A stretch of DNA of 33,525 bases from JBJFCE01 sp051888775 (GTDB lineage: Bacteria > Bacillota > Clostridia > Lachnospirales > Lachnospiraceae). Shown in pieces: positions 14,512-22,572 of this stretch. A model generated the notes under the pieces. The model saw nothing but the letters and a program-made list of their open reading frames with translations, ran no database searches and was not told the DNA's origin. Position 1 is the stretch's first letter, and each line of letters opens with the position of its first letter. The DNA lies in the NCBI GenBank assembly GCA_051888775.1, contig JBJFCE010000088.1, positions 1 to 33,525 of the forward strand, written 5' to 3'. A program made the position numbers and the translations under genes.

Positions 14512-15663
14512 CTATTCTCCATAAGTTTCTTTTAGTATTGTCAAAAAATCCTCATATCCAATAGGTCTCGGATTATCCGCTGCTGATAAATGTACCGAAC
14601 ACTTTTGGGCAAGCCTTTCAAAATCTCCGGGATTGATTCCCGGAATCTGCTTTAATGGCGGAATTCCCAAATCATTTACCAATAGCCGAAGATGATACAC
14701 TAATTCCTCACAAAGTGCCCTCTTCGATCCGGCCTCCTTGATTCCCATAGCCTGAGCAATCTCAGCATATTTCTCCATCGCTCCCGGGATACTGTAGCGC
14801 GTAACATTTGCCAAAAATACTGCATTGGCAATCCCATGCGGGGTATCATATTCCCCACCGATTGTTTCCGAAAGGCTGTGAACCGCACAGGTATCGGAAT
14901 ACCCGAACGCAATTCCGGCAAACAGACTTCCCAGCATAATCGCTTCACAATTCTCAAGATTCCTGTTATATACATAATCTCTGATATTCTCTGCAATCAA
15001 CTTAACCGCTCGGATACCAAAACTCTCCGTTACAGCATTGGTACACTTTGCAACATATCCTTCTATGGCATGGGTCAACGCATCTAATGCAGTAGCTGCC
15101 GCAATCTTATCGGGCAGTCCCATCAATACCTGAGGATCACAAATTGCAATTGTAGCATGACACTTCTCGTCAAAACAGAAAACTTTCGTCTTTGTTGTTT
15201 CATCCGTTACTACGCCGCATGTACTTACCTCGCTTCCCGTTCCGGCTGTCGTCGGAATACAGATAAGCGGATATGCTTCCTCCGTGTACGCATTCGGATA
15301 TTGAATCACAGAAAAATGGGTTGTATGATGCCCCAACATTCCCGCAATTGCTTTACCGGTATCCATGCTACTGCCTCCGCCTACCGCCACCAGAAAATCA
15401 ACCTGATTATCGGCTGCGAATCCGGCTCCTGCTTCGCAATCCTTTATTCGTGGATTTGCAACGATCTGGTGAAATTCAAATACCGCAAGTTGTTCTCTCT
15501 CAAGACTTTCTTTTACATCCGAATAAATGGATGTACTGCATATTCCCTGATCAGCAATCAGAAGCACCCGTTTGGCACCTGACTCTTTTGCCAGCATACC
15601 TGTTTTCCTGATCATCCCGCAGCCAAATTCAATTTTGGTTGGCAGCAAAAATGAAAATTCCAT
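14512..15663 (-). CDS. Iron-containing alcohol dehydrogenase
   Basis: The 383-residue group III (Fe-dependent) ADH matches the family's usual length of ~385. The N-terminal Rossmann-like half has DFLVAVGGGSSMDTGKA, the NAD(P)-binding GGGS motif, followed by CIPTTAGTGSEVS. The metal site is spread over ALDALTHAIEGY (Asp/His), AVHSLSETIGG and DTPHGIANAV (His). Such enzymes interconvert alcohols and aldehydes, including 4-hydroxybutyrate/succinate semialdehyde. Being the first gene before a putrescine-type aminotransferase, it may act on an amino-aldehyde or a downstream semialdehyde; this is inferred from context. Its leader has a MerR-like promoter and a hairpin with a T-run between promoter and gene. 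The ATG follows AAGGAAGTG. Confidence 0.9.
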   Translation of the reverse strand: MEFSFLLPTKIEFGCGMIRKTGMLAKESGAKRVLLIADQGICSTSIYSDVKESLEREQLAVFEFHQIVANPRIKDCEAGAGFAADNQVDFLVAVGGGSSMDTGKAIAGMLGHHTTHFSVIQYPNAYTEEAYPLICIPTTAGTGSEVSTCGVVTDETTKTKVFCFDEKCHATIAICDPQVLMGLPDKIAAATALDALTHAIEGYVAKCTNAVTESFGIRAVKLIAENIRDYVYNRNLENCEAIMLGSLFAGIAFGYSDTCAVHSLSETIGGEYDTPHGIANAVFLANVTRYSIPGAMEKYAEIAQAMGIKEAGSKRALCEELVYHLRLLVNDLGIPPLKQIPGINPGDFERLAQKCSVHLSAADNPRPIGYEDFLTILKETYGE

Positions 15664-15693
15664 CTTTTCACTTCCTTACATTTTCTAATACGC

Positions 15694-15730
15694 AAAAAAG
15701 TCAATGGCTGATACAAATCGCCATTGACTT
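15694..15730 (-). terminator. Hairpin with T-run in the adh leader
   Basis: Minus strand AAGTCAATGGC / GCCATTGACTT (plus 15720-15730 and 15698-15708), an 11-bp stem, is followed by six Ts. It has the form of an intrinsic terminator. It lies after the MATE stop but also a few bases downstream of the predicted adh transcription start, so it may attenuate adh expression or simply end MATE transcription. Confidence 0.75.
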
Positions 15731-15741
15731 ATCTGAAACGG

Positions 15742-15771
15742 AGTATAACATTAAAGTTACTTGAACGTCAA
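15742..15771 (-). promoter_or_regulatory. MerR-like promoter of adh-aminotransferase operon
   Basis: Minus strand TTGACG (plus 15766-15771), an 18-bp spacer and TATACT (plus 15742-15747). The spacer carries an imperfect dyad ACGTTCAAG-TAA-CTTTAATGT (7 of 9 paired). An overlong spacer with a dyad suggests MerR-family control, and a MerR gene lies two genes downstream. Confidence 0.65.
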
Positions 15772-15808
15772 GCTTTATTTTTGAATTTTTGAAATTTTAT
15801 ATAATAAT

Positions 15809-17182
15809 TCAGTCCGAAGCATCCTCAGAAACCTGGGGCAATGTCTTAAAATACCACACCACAAGCGGAAGCGCAGTCACAAACGACAACACATCTGCAA
15901 TCGGCTGCGCCGCCTGCACGCCCAAAAGCCCTTTCCATTTTGTCAAAACAAGCAGAACCGGAATAAAGTACAGACCACTCCTAAGCATTGCCGTAAATGT
16001 TGCCTGCAACTTTTTACCGCTGCTTTGCAGCATCATATTGGTCGTTACCATGAGCGGCTGAAATACCAGTGCCAGACACTGAAGCCGCATTGCAAGTGTT
16101 CCGATCTCAACTACCGTATCATCATCGCGAAAGATCCTGACCAACGGTCCCGCCAGTATAAAGCCGACCACCGCAAAGGTTCCCAGCAGACAGACTGATA
16201 GTACCAAGGTAAAGAAAAAAGCTTTTTTCACGCGCTTATACTTTCCTGCCCCGTAATTAAATCCACAGACGGGCTGAAAGCCCTGCCCGATTCCCAATCC
16301 GACCGCAAAGATAAAGAAACACAGCCTGTTTACAATACTCATTGCCGCTACCGCCGGATCTCCGTATTGTCCCGCCGCATGGTTAAGCATCATTGTCGAA
16401 ACACTGCCCAGTCCCTGACGAAGCAGACTCGGTGCCCCTGTGGTGAAAATATTTCCCATCAGCCCGGCATCAAACCTGATCTTGCGGATGGACAGCTTAC
16501 TCTGTGTCTTTCCCCGAAGGAACATGGATAAAAGGACGCAGAAGCTGACGATCTGGGACAATGCCGTTGAAAGACCCGCTCCCGCGATTCCCATATCAAA
16601 ACCAAACATCAGGATCGGATCCCCGATCATATTTAAAATCGCACCGGACAACAATCCCCACATGGAAAGTGATGCTTTTCCTTCAAACCGCAGTACATTA
16701 TTCATGACAAAGCATGCAATCATAAACGGAGTCGCGAGCAGGATATAAGTCACATACACTCTCGCAAATTTTAAGATCGTCTCCGTACTTCCGAGTGCAA
16801 GCAACATAGGATCCAAGAAAAGAAATCCGAAGATTTCTATGATGATTCCCATGAAAACAGCCAGAAAAAAACTTGTCGATGCATAATTTCCTGCATCTTC
16901 TGCATTCTTCTTCCCCAGCATTCTTGATATGACACTTCCGGCCCCCTGTCCGAGCATAAAACCGACTGCCTGTAGGATGGACATAAAACCGAACACTACG
17001 CCGATTGCTCCGCTCGCACTGTTGCCGAGCTTTCCGACAAAGAATGTATCTACCATATTATAGATATTGGTCACAAGCATACTGATTGTTGTCGGAATAC
17101 CCAGACTGATCACCAGCCTTGATACCGGTGCCTGTGTCATTTTCTCATGTTGGGACTGATAAGCTGTTTTTATGATTTTCAC
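15809..17182 (-). CDS. MATE-family efflux transporter
   Basis: The 457-residue, 12-TM transporter belongs to the multidrug and toxic compound extrusion family. The two homologous halves begin with LGIPTTISMLVTNIYNMVDTFFVGKLG and, in the second half, TTGAPSLLRQGLGSVSTMMLNHAAGQYG. The GQGFQPVCGFNYGAG segment is a typical clostridial MATE motif. It exports cationic or other compounds using Na+ or H+. The start is GTG at 17182, with GGAAGGTG six bases upstream; the internal ATG at 17140 has no ribosome site. A separate promoter lies ~70 bp upstream. The gene stands alone between the adh operon and the divergent GH127 gene. Confidence 0.93.
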   Translation of the reverse strand: MKIIKTAYQSQHEKMTQAPVSRLVISLGIPTTISMLVTNIYNMVDTFFVGKLGNSASGAIGVVFGFMSILQAVGFMLGQGAGSVISRMLGKKNAEDAGNYASTSFFLAVFMGIIIEIFGFLFLDPMLLALGSTETILKFARVYVTYILLATPFMIACFVMNNVLRFEGKASLSMWGLLSGAILNMIGDPILMFGFDMGIAGAGLSTALSQIVSFCVLLSMFLRGKTQSKLSIRKIRFDAGLMGNIFTTGAPSLLRQGLGSVSTMMLNHAAGQYGDPAVAAMSIVNRLCFFIFAVGLGIGQGFQPVCGFNYGAGKYKRVKKAFFFTLVLSVCLLGTFAVVGFILAGPLVRIFRDDDTVVEIGTLAMRLQCLALVFQPLMVTTNMMLQSSGKKLQATFTAMLRSGLYFIPVLLVLTKWKGLLGVQAAQPIADVLSFVTALPLVVWYFKTLPQVSEDASD

Positions 17183-17252
17183 TTTTACACCTTCCGTACT
17201 GCCGTTTTCAAAATCTGCTTTTTCTTTCGGAAACAGTCACTTTTAATTGTAT

Positions 17253-17280
17253 TTTATACTCTTATTCCGCTTTTTTGCAA
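17253..17280 (-). promoter_or_regulatory. Promoter of the MATE gene
   Basis: Minus strand TTGCAA (plus 17275-17280), a 16-bp spacer and TATAAA (plus 17253-17258). Further up on the same strand a perfect TATAAT (near 17377-17382) exists but lacks a good -35. Confidence 0.55.
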
Positions 17281-17397
17281 TGATATTTCACCGGATGCTT
17301 CGCATAATGAGATTATATATATAAGATTTCTCCACCTTTTTAATTTCTTTTTCCACTGACATTACCGCTTCTTTTTATTATACTGTATTTTAATAAC

Positions 17398-17410
17398 TGT
17401 TTACGAAACA
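17398..17410 (+). promoter_or_regulatory. Palindromic operator candidate upstream of GH127
   Basis: TGTTT-ACG-AAACA, a perfect 5-bp-arm palindrome, lies 51 bp before the GH127 start in the intergenic region divergent from MATE. A regulator binding here could affect either direction. No strong sigma-A -10 follows at ideal spacing; ATACAA is the nearest. Confidence 0.4.
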
Positions 17411-17460
17411 GATCATACTGCAATACAAAGAGAATCATAGCGGAATGGAGGATATTGCTT

Positions 17461-19278
17461 ATGTTACAAGGTTTTGAAGCCGGAAAAGTACACCTTGAGC
17501 CGGGACTGTTTAAGGAACGCGCTACAATAAACAGAAATTACTTGATGGAATTACAGACACAAGGATTATTACAAAATTTTTATCTGGAAGCAGGTATCGT
17601 CATGCCGGGGCTTCAGGTATTGGAGGATCCTGCTACGGCACAGCTTCACTGGGGCTGGGATGCTCCCACCTGTCAGCTCAGAGGTCATTTTCTCGGACAT
17701 TGGATGTCCGCAGCCTCCATGCTCATTGCGACCGATCATGATGTGGAATTAAAAGCAAAGCTTGACCATATCGTCGAGGAACTTGCTAAATGTCAGGAAT
17801 TAAACGGCGGTCAATGGATCGGCTCTATCCCCGAAAAATATTTTGATAAGCTGGAACGGGATGAATACGTCTGGTCTCCGCAATATGTCATGCACAAAAC
17901 GCTGCTTGGTCTGCTACATGCTTATCAATATGCCAAAAATGAGACAGCACTGACGATTCTCGATCATGCAAGTGACTGGTATCTGGCATGGACTGAGAAA
18001 ATGGCATCTGTAAATCCCCATGCCGTATACAGTGGCGAAGAAGGCGGTATGCTGGAAGTATGGGCAACCTTATATGAATTGACCGGATTGGACAAATATA
18101 AAGCACTCGCCGACAGATACAGTCATCCTTCCTTATTTACTAAGCTATCAGACGGAAAAGACGCATTGACCAACTGCCATGCAAACGCCAGCATTCCATG
18201 GGCACACGGTGCTGCCAAGATGTATGAAGTCACCGGAGATTCCAAGTGGCTCACACTCGTAGAATTGTTTTGGAAAAATGCCGTTACCGACAGAGGTGAA
18301 TACTGTACCGGAGGTCAGGGTGCCGGAGAATACTGGGTCCCGCCTCACATGCAGGGACATTTTCTCGGAGACCGTAATCAGGAATTTTGTACCGTTTATA
18401 ATATGGTGCGTCTGGCAGACTATCTCTATCGTTTTACCGCAGACACCACTTACTCGGACTATATCGAACGAAACCTTTATAACGGTTTTCTTGCCCAGCA
18501 AAACAAAGAGACCGGCATGCCGACCTATTTTCTTCCGATGCGTGCAGGTGCAAAGAAGAAATGGGGAACACGTACCAGGGACTTCTGGTGCTGCCATGGC
18601 ACTATGATACAGTCCCAGACGCTTTATCCCTCTCTGTGCTATTACCGGGATGCCGCACAAAACCGCCTGATCGTCAGCCAGTATATCCCGTCTTCTGTTT
18701 GTTTTGAACAAGACGGTAAAAGTATTGAAGTCACACAAAGTGTAGACATGAAATATTATAATGCACAGGCATTTTTTGACGAAAAAGACGAAAGCCAGAT
18801 GTCACGGTGGCTGTTAAAATTTAAAATACATGCAAACTGCCGCTTTACTATTGCTTTTCGCATTCCCGGCTGGCTGAAAGAACAGCCGACCGTAACAGTC
18901 AACGGCGAACCGCTTCAGGAGCTTTCGATTCAAAACGGTTATCTGGAATTGGACAGAACATGGCAGGATGATGAACTTACGATCTATTTTCCGCCATCAC
19001 TTACCTTTGTATCGCTTCCCGATATGCCAAAGTTGTGTGCCGTCATGGAAGGTCCGATCGTTCTTGCCGGACTGCGCGATGCCGATCGGGGACTGTATAC
19101 GGATTCCGATGATGCCGCGCAGCTTTTCAGTCCCAGATATGAACATACCTATAGTGTATTTCCATGGCAGCAGAGTACTTACCAGACAGTGAATCAGCCG
19201 GAAGAATTCTCTTTTGTCCCACTGTATGACATCACGGACGAACCATACACGCTTTACTTCACCCGTAAAGAATATTGA
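17461..19278 (+). CDS. GH127 beta-L-arabinofuranosidase-type glycoside hydrolase
   Basis: The 605-residue protein matches the DUF1680/GH127 family: an (alpha/alpha)6 barrel with WDAPTCQLRGHFLGHWMSA near the N-terminus, then GGQGAGEYW, QEFCTVYNMVRLADYL and RDFWCCHGTM. In characterised members, the Glu and Cys of the EFC motif and the paired Cys of WCC hold a zinc ion, and one of those Cys is the nucleophile; all are present here. GH127 enzymes release L-arabinofuranose from plant glycan oligosaccharides. There is no signal peptide, so it acts in the cytoplasm on imported oligosaccharides. The frame starts at a TTG (17455), but the ATG at 17461 has GGAGG nine bases upstream. Hairpin element C overlaps its stop region, and an AraC regulator lies convergent. 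Confidence 0.88.
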   Translation: MLQGFEAGKVHLEPGLFKERATINRNYLMELQTQGLLQNFYLEAGIVMPGLQVLEDPATAQLHWGWDAPTCQLRGHFLGHWMSAASMLIATDHDVELKAKLDHIVEELAKCQELNGGQWIGSIPEKYFDKLERDEYVWSPQYVMHKTLLGLLHAYQYAKNETALTILDHASDWYLAWTEKMASVNPHAVYSGEEGGMLEVWATLYELTGLDKYKALADRYSHPSLFTKLSDGKDALTNCHANASIPWAHGAAKMYEVTGDSKWLTLVELFWKNAVTDRGEYCTGGQGAGEYWVPPHMQGHFLGDRNQEFCTVYNMVRLADYLYRFTADTTYSDYIERNLYNGFLAQQNKETGMPTYFLPMRAGAKKKWGTRTRDFWCCHGTMIQSQTLYPSLCYYRDAAQNRLIVSQYIPSSVCFEQDGKSIEVTQSVDMKYYNAQAFFDEKDESQMSRWLLKFKIHANCRFTIAFRIPGWLKEQPTVTVNGEPLQELSIQNGYLELDRTWQDDELTIYFPPSLTFVSLPDMPKLCAVMEGPIVLAGLRDADRGLYTDSDDAAQLFSPRYEHTYSVFPWQQSTYQTVNQPEEFSFVPLYDITDEPYTLYFTRKEY

Positions 19279-19500
19279 CTGTGATTAAGCGCTTGCAAAA
19301 GTCTGTCAGAAGGACACAACGACTACCAAGAAACCTGTTGGCGGAGGGTACTGGGAGTCCGTCGGTACTTAGGTGCCGTACTATGGCACCTTATGTACCG
19401 TTACGGACGAGGTGTAGCGAAAGCGTGCCCGCCGCCAACAGGTTTCTTGGCAGCCGTTGCGTCCTTCGACAAAGTTTTACAAACGCCTATTGACTGTAAT
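19274..19500. repeat. Large hairpin element C flanked by 9-bp direct repeats
   Basis: Inner arms CCAAGAAACCTGTTGGCGG and its exact complement close near 19343 and 19432; imperfect pairing extends outward about 40 bp (CGCTTGCAAAAG... with ...CTTTTACAAACG-like sequence). The core nests TCCGT/ACGGA, GGTAC/GTACC and AGGTGCC/GGCACCT stems, then a GCGAAAGC hairpin. The plan is the same as in elements A and B: long arm, central hairpin, small hairpin, closing arm, though the core sequence differs. ATTGACTGT occurs exactly at 19274-19282, across the GH127 stop codon, and again at 19489-19497. This resembles a target-site duplication around a 206-bp insert. Confidence 0.75.
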
Positions 19501-19545
19501 GATCAAAAGAAGCTGACCACTCCGTCAAGAGTTGATCAGCTTCTT
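19501..19545 (-). terminator. Terminator of the AraC-family gene
   Basis: Minus strand AAGAAGCTGA (plus 19536-19545) pairs with TCAGCTTCTT (plus 19507-19516) and runs into TTGATC. The stem overlaps the last codons of the gene. The T-run is short, so efficiency may be moderate. Confidence 0.55.
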
Positions 19546-20370
19546 ATAATATGCATTCTTATATTGCGTTGGGGTTAGCCCCTCCGTTTTCTTAAACACC
19601 TTCATAAAATACTTTTCATCCGGGAACCCACATGCATATGCGGTCTCCTTTATGGACAGTCCGTAATCTGCAAGCAACTTCTTGGCATTTTCAATTCGTA
19701 TCTTATTCACATACTGTACCAGCGTACTTCTCATATGCTTTTTAAACAATGCTGATAAATAATCTGCCTGATACCCGAATTCATTCGCCAGCTGCTGGAC
19801 ACTGATCTGCTTATAATAATTTGCCTTGATCCATTCTACTACGGAAAATACCACCTGCGGAATCCGTTCTTTCTTATGACTTCTTTGGTCAATCATTTCC
19901 TGCGTCAATTCCATCATCAATAGACTGACACTATAATCAAGCATTTCCGTTGTGTACAGCTGCTCCTCCATTGCCATATCCAGCAATTGTCGAAACAACA
20001 GCTTCATACGTTTAGATGATGCAATCCGTCCGCTTTCAGGAATAAAATAAGTATACCTCATCTCCGTTCCATTCTCATCCGTCACCGCAAAGGTTTTATC
20101 TGCTTTTAAATGTACCCATAGATAAGAAAGCTTTCCCTCCGAAGCCTGATGACCGAAATGCGTCTCGCCGGCTCTTAAGAAAAGATATTGATCCGGACCC
20201 AATTCATACGGTATTCCGTCAGCTGTGATATGAAGGATTCCTTCCGTTACCACGATCAGCACATTCCAATCAAAGCATCTGTTATGATGCAGAAAGCCTT
20301 CTTTACTGACCAATTGTCCGCATGCCGAAAAGGTAAGCGGCTCCTTTGTCTCAGATACAAAATATCTCAT
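19525..20370 (-). CDS. AraC-family transcriptional regulator (cupin sensor)
   Basis: The 281-residue protein has a cupin-type sensor at residues ~1-150 (WNVLIVVTEGILHITADGIPYELGPDQYLFLRAGETHFG) and two helix-turn-helix units at the C-terminus. HTH1 is ISVQQLANEFGYQADYLSALFKKHM and HTH2 is LSIKETAYACGFPDEKYFMKVFKKTEGLTPTQYK, which is the AraC signature. The frame reaches 20400 through a GTG, but ATG at 20370 with GAGGAA upstream is preferred. Such cupin AraC proteins usually respond to sugars, and GH127 lies convergently next door, so control of arabinose-glycan use is plausible but unproven. The start is 31 bp after the ANTAR stop, so it may also ride on the glnA-ANTAR transcript. Confidence 0.9.
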   Translation of the reverse strand: MRYFVSETKEPLTFSACGQLVSKEGFLHHNRCFDWNVLIVVTEGILHITADGIPYELGPDQYLFLRAGETHFGHQASEGKLSYLWVHLKADKTFAVTDENGTEMRYTYFIPESGRIASSKRMKLLFRQLLDMAMEEQLYTTEMLDYSVSLLMMELTQEMIDQRSHKKERIPQVVFSVVEWIKANYYKQISVQQLANEFGYQADYLSALFKKHMRSTLVQYVNKIRIENAKKLLADYGLSIKETAYACGFPDEKYFMKVFKKTEGLTPTQYKNAYYKKLINS

Positions 20371-20401
20371 AACGGTTCCTCGTTTTCCGAAAATACGCAC
20401 C

Positions 20402-20950
20402 TCATATCCGCATGACAGAAAGTACCATTTCCGCAGTTTCTACCATATTGGTTCCACTGTCCATGCTGCATTTCTGTATATAGCGGTGTGCTTCCTCCTC
20501 TGTCATATGGTTTCGCTCCATCAAGAGTGTCTTTGCTTCTATGATCAAGGCCTTCTGTTCCTCACTACGCTCAGCCGGCCGTTCTCTTTTCTTCTTGCGA
20601 CGACGCAGGATACTTTGTTCCATCATCTCCAATGTATCCAACAGATGATGTACTTTCATCGGCATAGACAGACAGATGATATCGGATCCCTTTTCTGCGG
20701 CCAGTGCACTTTCCGAAGCCATAAGCAGCATTTCAAATCCCGGCGGCATGCAGTCGCGTATATCAGAATATAGCATATCAACCATCTTATACCCGCTGAT
20801 GACAATCCCATCGCCGTATTCATCGCACATACTGATCGCTTTGGCACCGCTGTTACAGGCAAAGACACTCGTGTAACCACTTCGAATCAGAATGCTCTTG
20901 ATGCTGTTCGCATCCTGAATCTTAGGAAATACAACGATAATGTTTACCAC
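20402..20950 (-). CDS. ANTAR-domain antiterminator with degenerate receiver
   Basis: The ~183-residue protein has a CheY-like domain at residues 1-115, a basic linker (RRRKKKRERPAER), and an ANTAR RNA-binding helical bundle (KALIIEAKTLLMERNHMTEEEAHRYIQKCSM). ANTAR proteins bind tandem RNA hairpins and stop intrinsic terminators from forming. The receiver lacks the phosphoacceptor: the strand where Asp is expected reads DGIVISGYKM, and the N-terminal acidic pair is missing (IIVVFPKIQ). Control is thus probably not by phosphorylation. The frame opens at GTG 20956, but GGGAGG sits too close to it; the GTG at 20950 has ideal spacing. The gene is 66 bp downstream of glnA, whose leader contains an intrinsic terminator, the natural target. 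Confidence 0.88.
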   Translation of the reverse strand: MVNIIVVFPKIQDANSIKSILIRSGYTSVFACNSGAKAISMCDEYGDGIVISGYKMVDMLYSDIRDCMPPGFEMLLMASESALAAEKGSDIICLSMPMKVHHLLDTLEMMEQSILRRRKKKRERPAERSEEQKALIIEAKTLLMERNHMTEEEAHRYIQKCSMDSGTNMVETAEMVLSVMRI

Positions 20951-21016
20951 ATACACCCCTCCCGTCTGTTTGGTTTACATAATTATTTTTGTAACCGCAC
21001 TTCACAGTAGGCATGC

Positions 21017-22348
21017 TCATATCTGATTCAGGTATTGACCGATCTCCCATCGTGTAACCTGAGAACTGTATTCCTTCCACTCTTTCTTCTTTGCTTCAAT
21101 GTATTTTTCAGAGACGTGATCTCCCAATACTTCCTGTAGGAATTTATCCTTTTCCAGACATTCTACAGCTTCTGACAGTGTTCCCGGAATGGCTTCTATG
21201 CGAAATTTCTTCTTCTGTGCATCCGATAATTCAAACACATTGCAATCGACACTCTTTGGCGGCTCGATCTTTTTTTCGATTCCTTCCAGTCCTGCACATA
21301 AACATACTGCCAAGAGCAGATACGGATTTGCTGCCGGGTCAGGACTTCTCAGTTCAATTCTCGTTCCCTCTCCTCTGGTTGCCGGCACACGGATCAGCGG
21401 GCTTCTGTTCTTTCCGCTCCATGCAATATAAACCGGAGCCTCATAGCCCGGAACCAGTCTTTTATAGGAATTGACAATCGGGTTTGCAATCGCCGTGATT
21501 CCTTTCATATGCTTCATGATACCACCGATAAAATAGTATGCTTCCCTGCTTAAACCCATCGCATCTTTTTCGTCGCAGAAAATATTCTTTCCGTCTTTGG
21601 ACAAAGACATATTGATATGCATACCGGAACCTGCAACACCGTACTTTGGTTTTGGCATAAAAGTAGCATGTTTTCCGTGACGCTTTGCGATCGTCTTGAC
21701 AGCAAGCTTAAAGGTCATAATATTGTCTGCCATCTTCAGCACTTCATCATACCGGAAATCAATTTCATGTTGAGCAGGTGCTACCTCGTGATGAGATGCC
21801 TCGATCACAAACCCCATCTCCTCCAATGTCAGCACCAGATCACGTCTTGCATTTTCACCAAAATCAATCGGTCCCAGATCAAAATAACCTGCCTTTTCGA
21901 GCGTATCTGTGGTCGGCTGTCCGTCATCATCCGTATCAAACAGGAAAAATTCGCACTCCGGTCCTACATCAAATTCATATCCCATTGCTTTTGCTTTCAG
22001 AATAGCCTGTTTTAACACATAACGCGGATCTCCTTCAAACGGTTCCCCATTCGGGCGATAGATATCACAGATCAGACGCGCAACCTTGCCCTGCTGTGGT
22101 CTCCACGGAAATATCACAAACGTAGAAAGATCCGGATACAGATACATATCGGATTCCTCGATCCGAACAAAGCCTTCAATGGAAGATCCGTCAAACATAC
22201 ACTGATTATTCAGTGCCTTTTCCAGCTGGCTTGCCGTAATCGCAATATTCTTCAGATTACCGAAAATATCCGTAAACTGCAAACGGATAAATTCCACATC
22301 TTCTTCCTCCACCATTCTTAAAATATCGTCCTTCGTATACCTATTCAT
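21017..22348 (-). CDS. glnA: Glutamine synthetase type I
   Basis: The 443-residue enzyme makes glutamine from glutamate, ammonia and ATP in the cytosol, the main step of ammonia assimilation. It has the beta-grasp N-terminus (VEFIRLQFTDIFGNLKN), MFDGSSIEGF, the metal-binding VGPECEFFLF, the HHEVAPAQHEIDFRY loop, GSGMHINMSL, and the ANPIVNSYKRLVPGYEAP loop with RSPLIRVP. The length matches the compact GSI-alpha form of Firmicutes. The frame extends upstream to 22432, but that would pass through the leader hairpin region. MNRYTKDDIL at 22348 has GGTGGAG just upstream and aligns with the family start. An ANTAR gene follows after ~66 bp, and a terminator hairpin lies in the leader. Confidence 0.96.
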   Translation of the reverse strand: MNRYTKDDILRMVEEEDVEFIRLQFTDIFGNLKNIAITASQLEKALNNQCMFDGSSIEGFVRIEESDMYLYPDLSTFVIFPWRPQQGKVARLICDIYRPNGEPFEGDPRYVLKQAILKAKAMGYEFDVGPECEFFLFDTDDDGQPTTDTLEKAGYFDLGPIDFGENARRDLVLTLEEMGFVIEASHHEVAPAQHEIDFRYDEVLKMADNIMTFKLAVKTIAKRHGKHATFMPKPKYGVAGSGMHINMSLSKDGKNIFCDEKDAMGLSREAYYFIGGIMKHMKGITAIANPIVNSYKRLVPGYEAPVYIAWSGKNRSPLIRVPATRGEGTRIELRSPDPAANPYLLLAVCLCAGLEGIEKKIEPPKSVDCNVFELSDAQKKKFRIEAIPGTLSEAVECLEKDKFLQEVLGDHVSEKYIEAKKKEWKEYSSQVTRWEIGQYLNQI

Positions 22349-22430
22349 ACTCCACCATCCCTTTCGTTTCGTATTATCATCTTTGCTCCGGGCGATTCCA
22401 AAAAAAATCCCCCGACTTTTTCTATAAAGC

Positions 22431-22466
22431 AAAAAAGGGCGCTCTTACTCCACTAAGAACGCCCTT
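22431..22466 (-). terminator. Intrinsic terminator (attenuator) in the glnA leader
   Basis: Minus strand AAGGGCG-TT-CTTA, hexaloop GTGGAG, TAAG-AG-CGCCCTT, followed by six Ts. It begins about 4 nt after the predicted glnA transcription start and lies more than 80 nt before the ATG. It cannot belong to the divergent upstream gene, so it must act as an attenuator of glnA. A second weaker stem (CGGGGGATT / AATCGCCCG) follows it in the leader. Confidence 0.8.
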
Positions 22467-22476
22467 GTTCTGTACC

Positions 22477-22505
22477 ATAATCGCACGAATTGAAAATATT
22501 GTCAA
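22477..22505 (-). promoter_or_regulatory. glnA promoter
   Basis: Minus strand TTGACA (plus 22500-22505), a 17-bp spacer and GATTAT (plus 22477-22482). The start predicted from it falls just before the attenuator hairpin. Confidence 0.7.
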
Positions 22506-22572
22506 GTCCCCGATGTCTATTATGACTGACTTGTGAATACACTGTAATAATAAATCATACGGAGATACTGCC

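Noticed and set aside
22349..22432. Longer glnA start at 22432
   Set aside because: The extra 28 residues would run through the leader next to the attenuator, and the start at 22348 has the ribosome site and family-like N-terminus.
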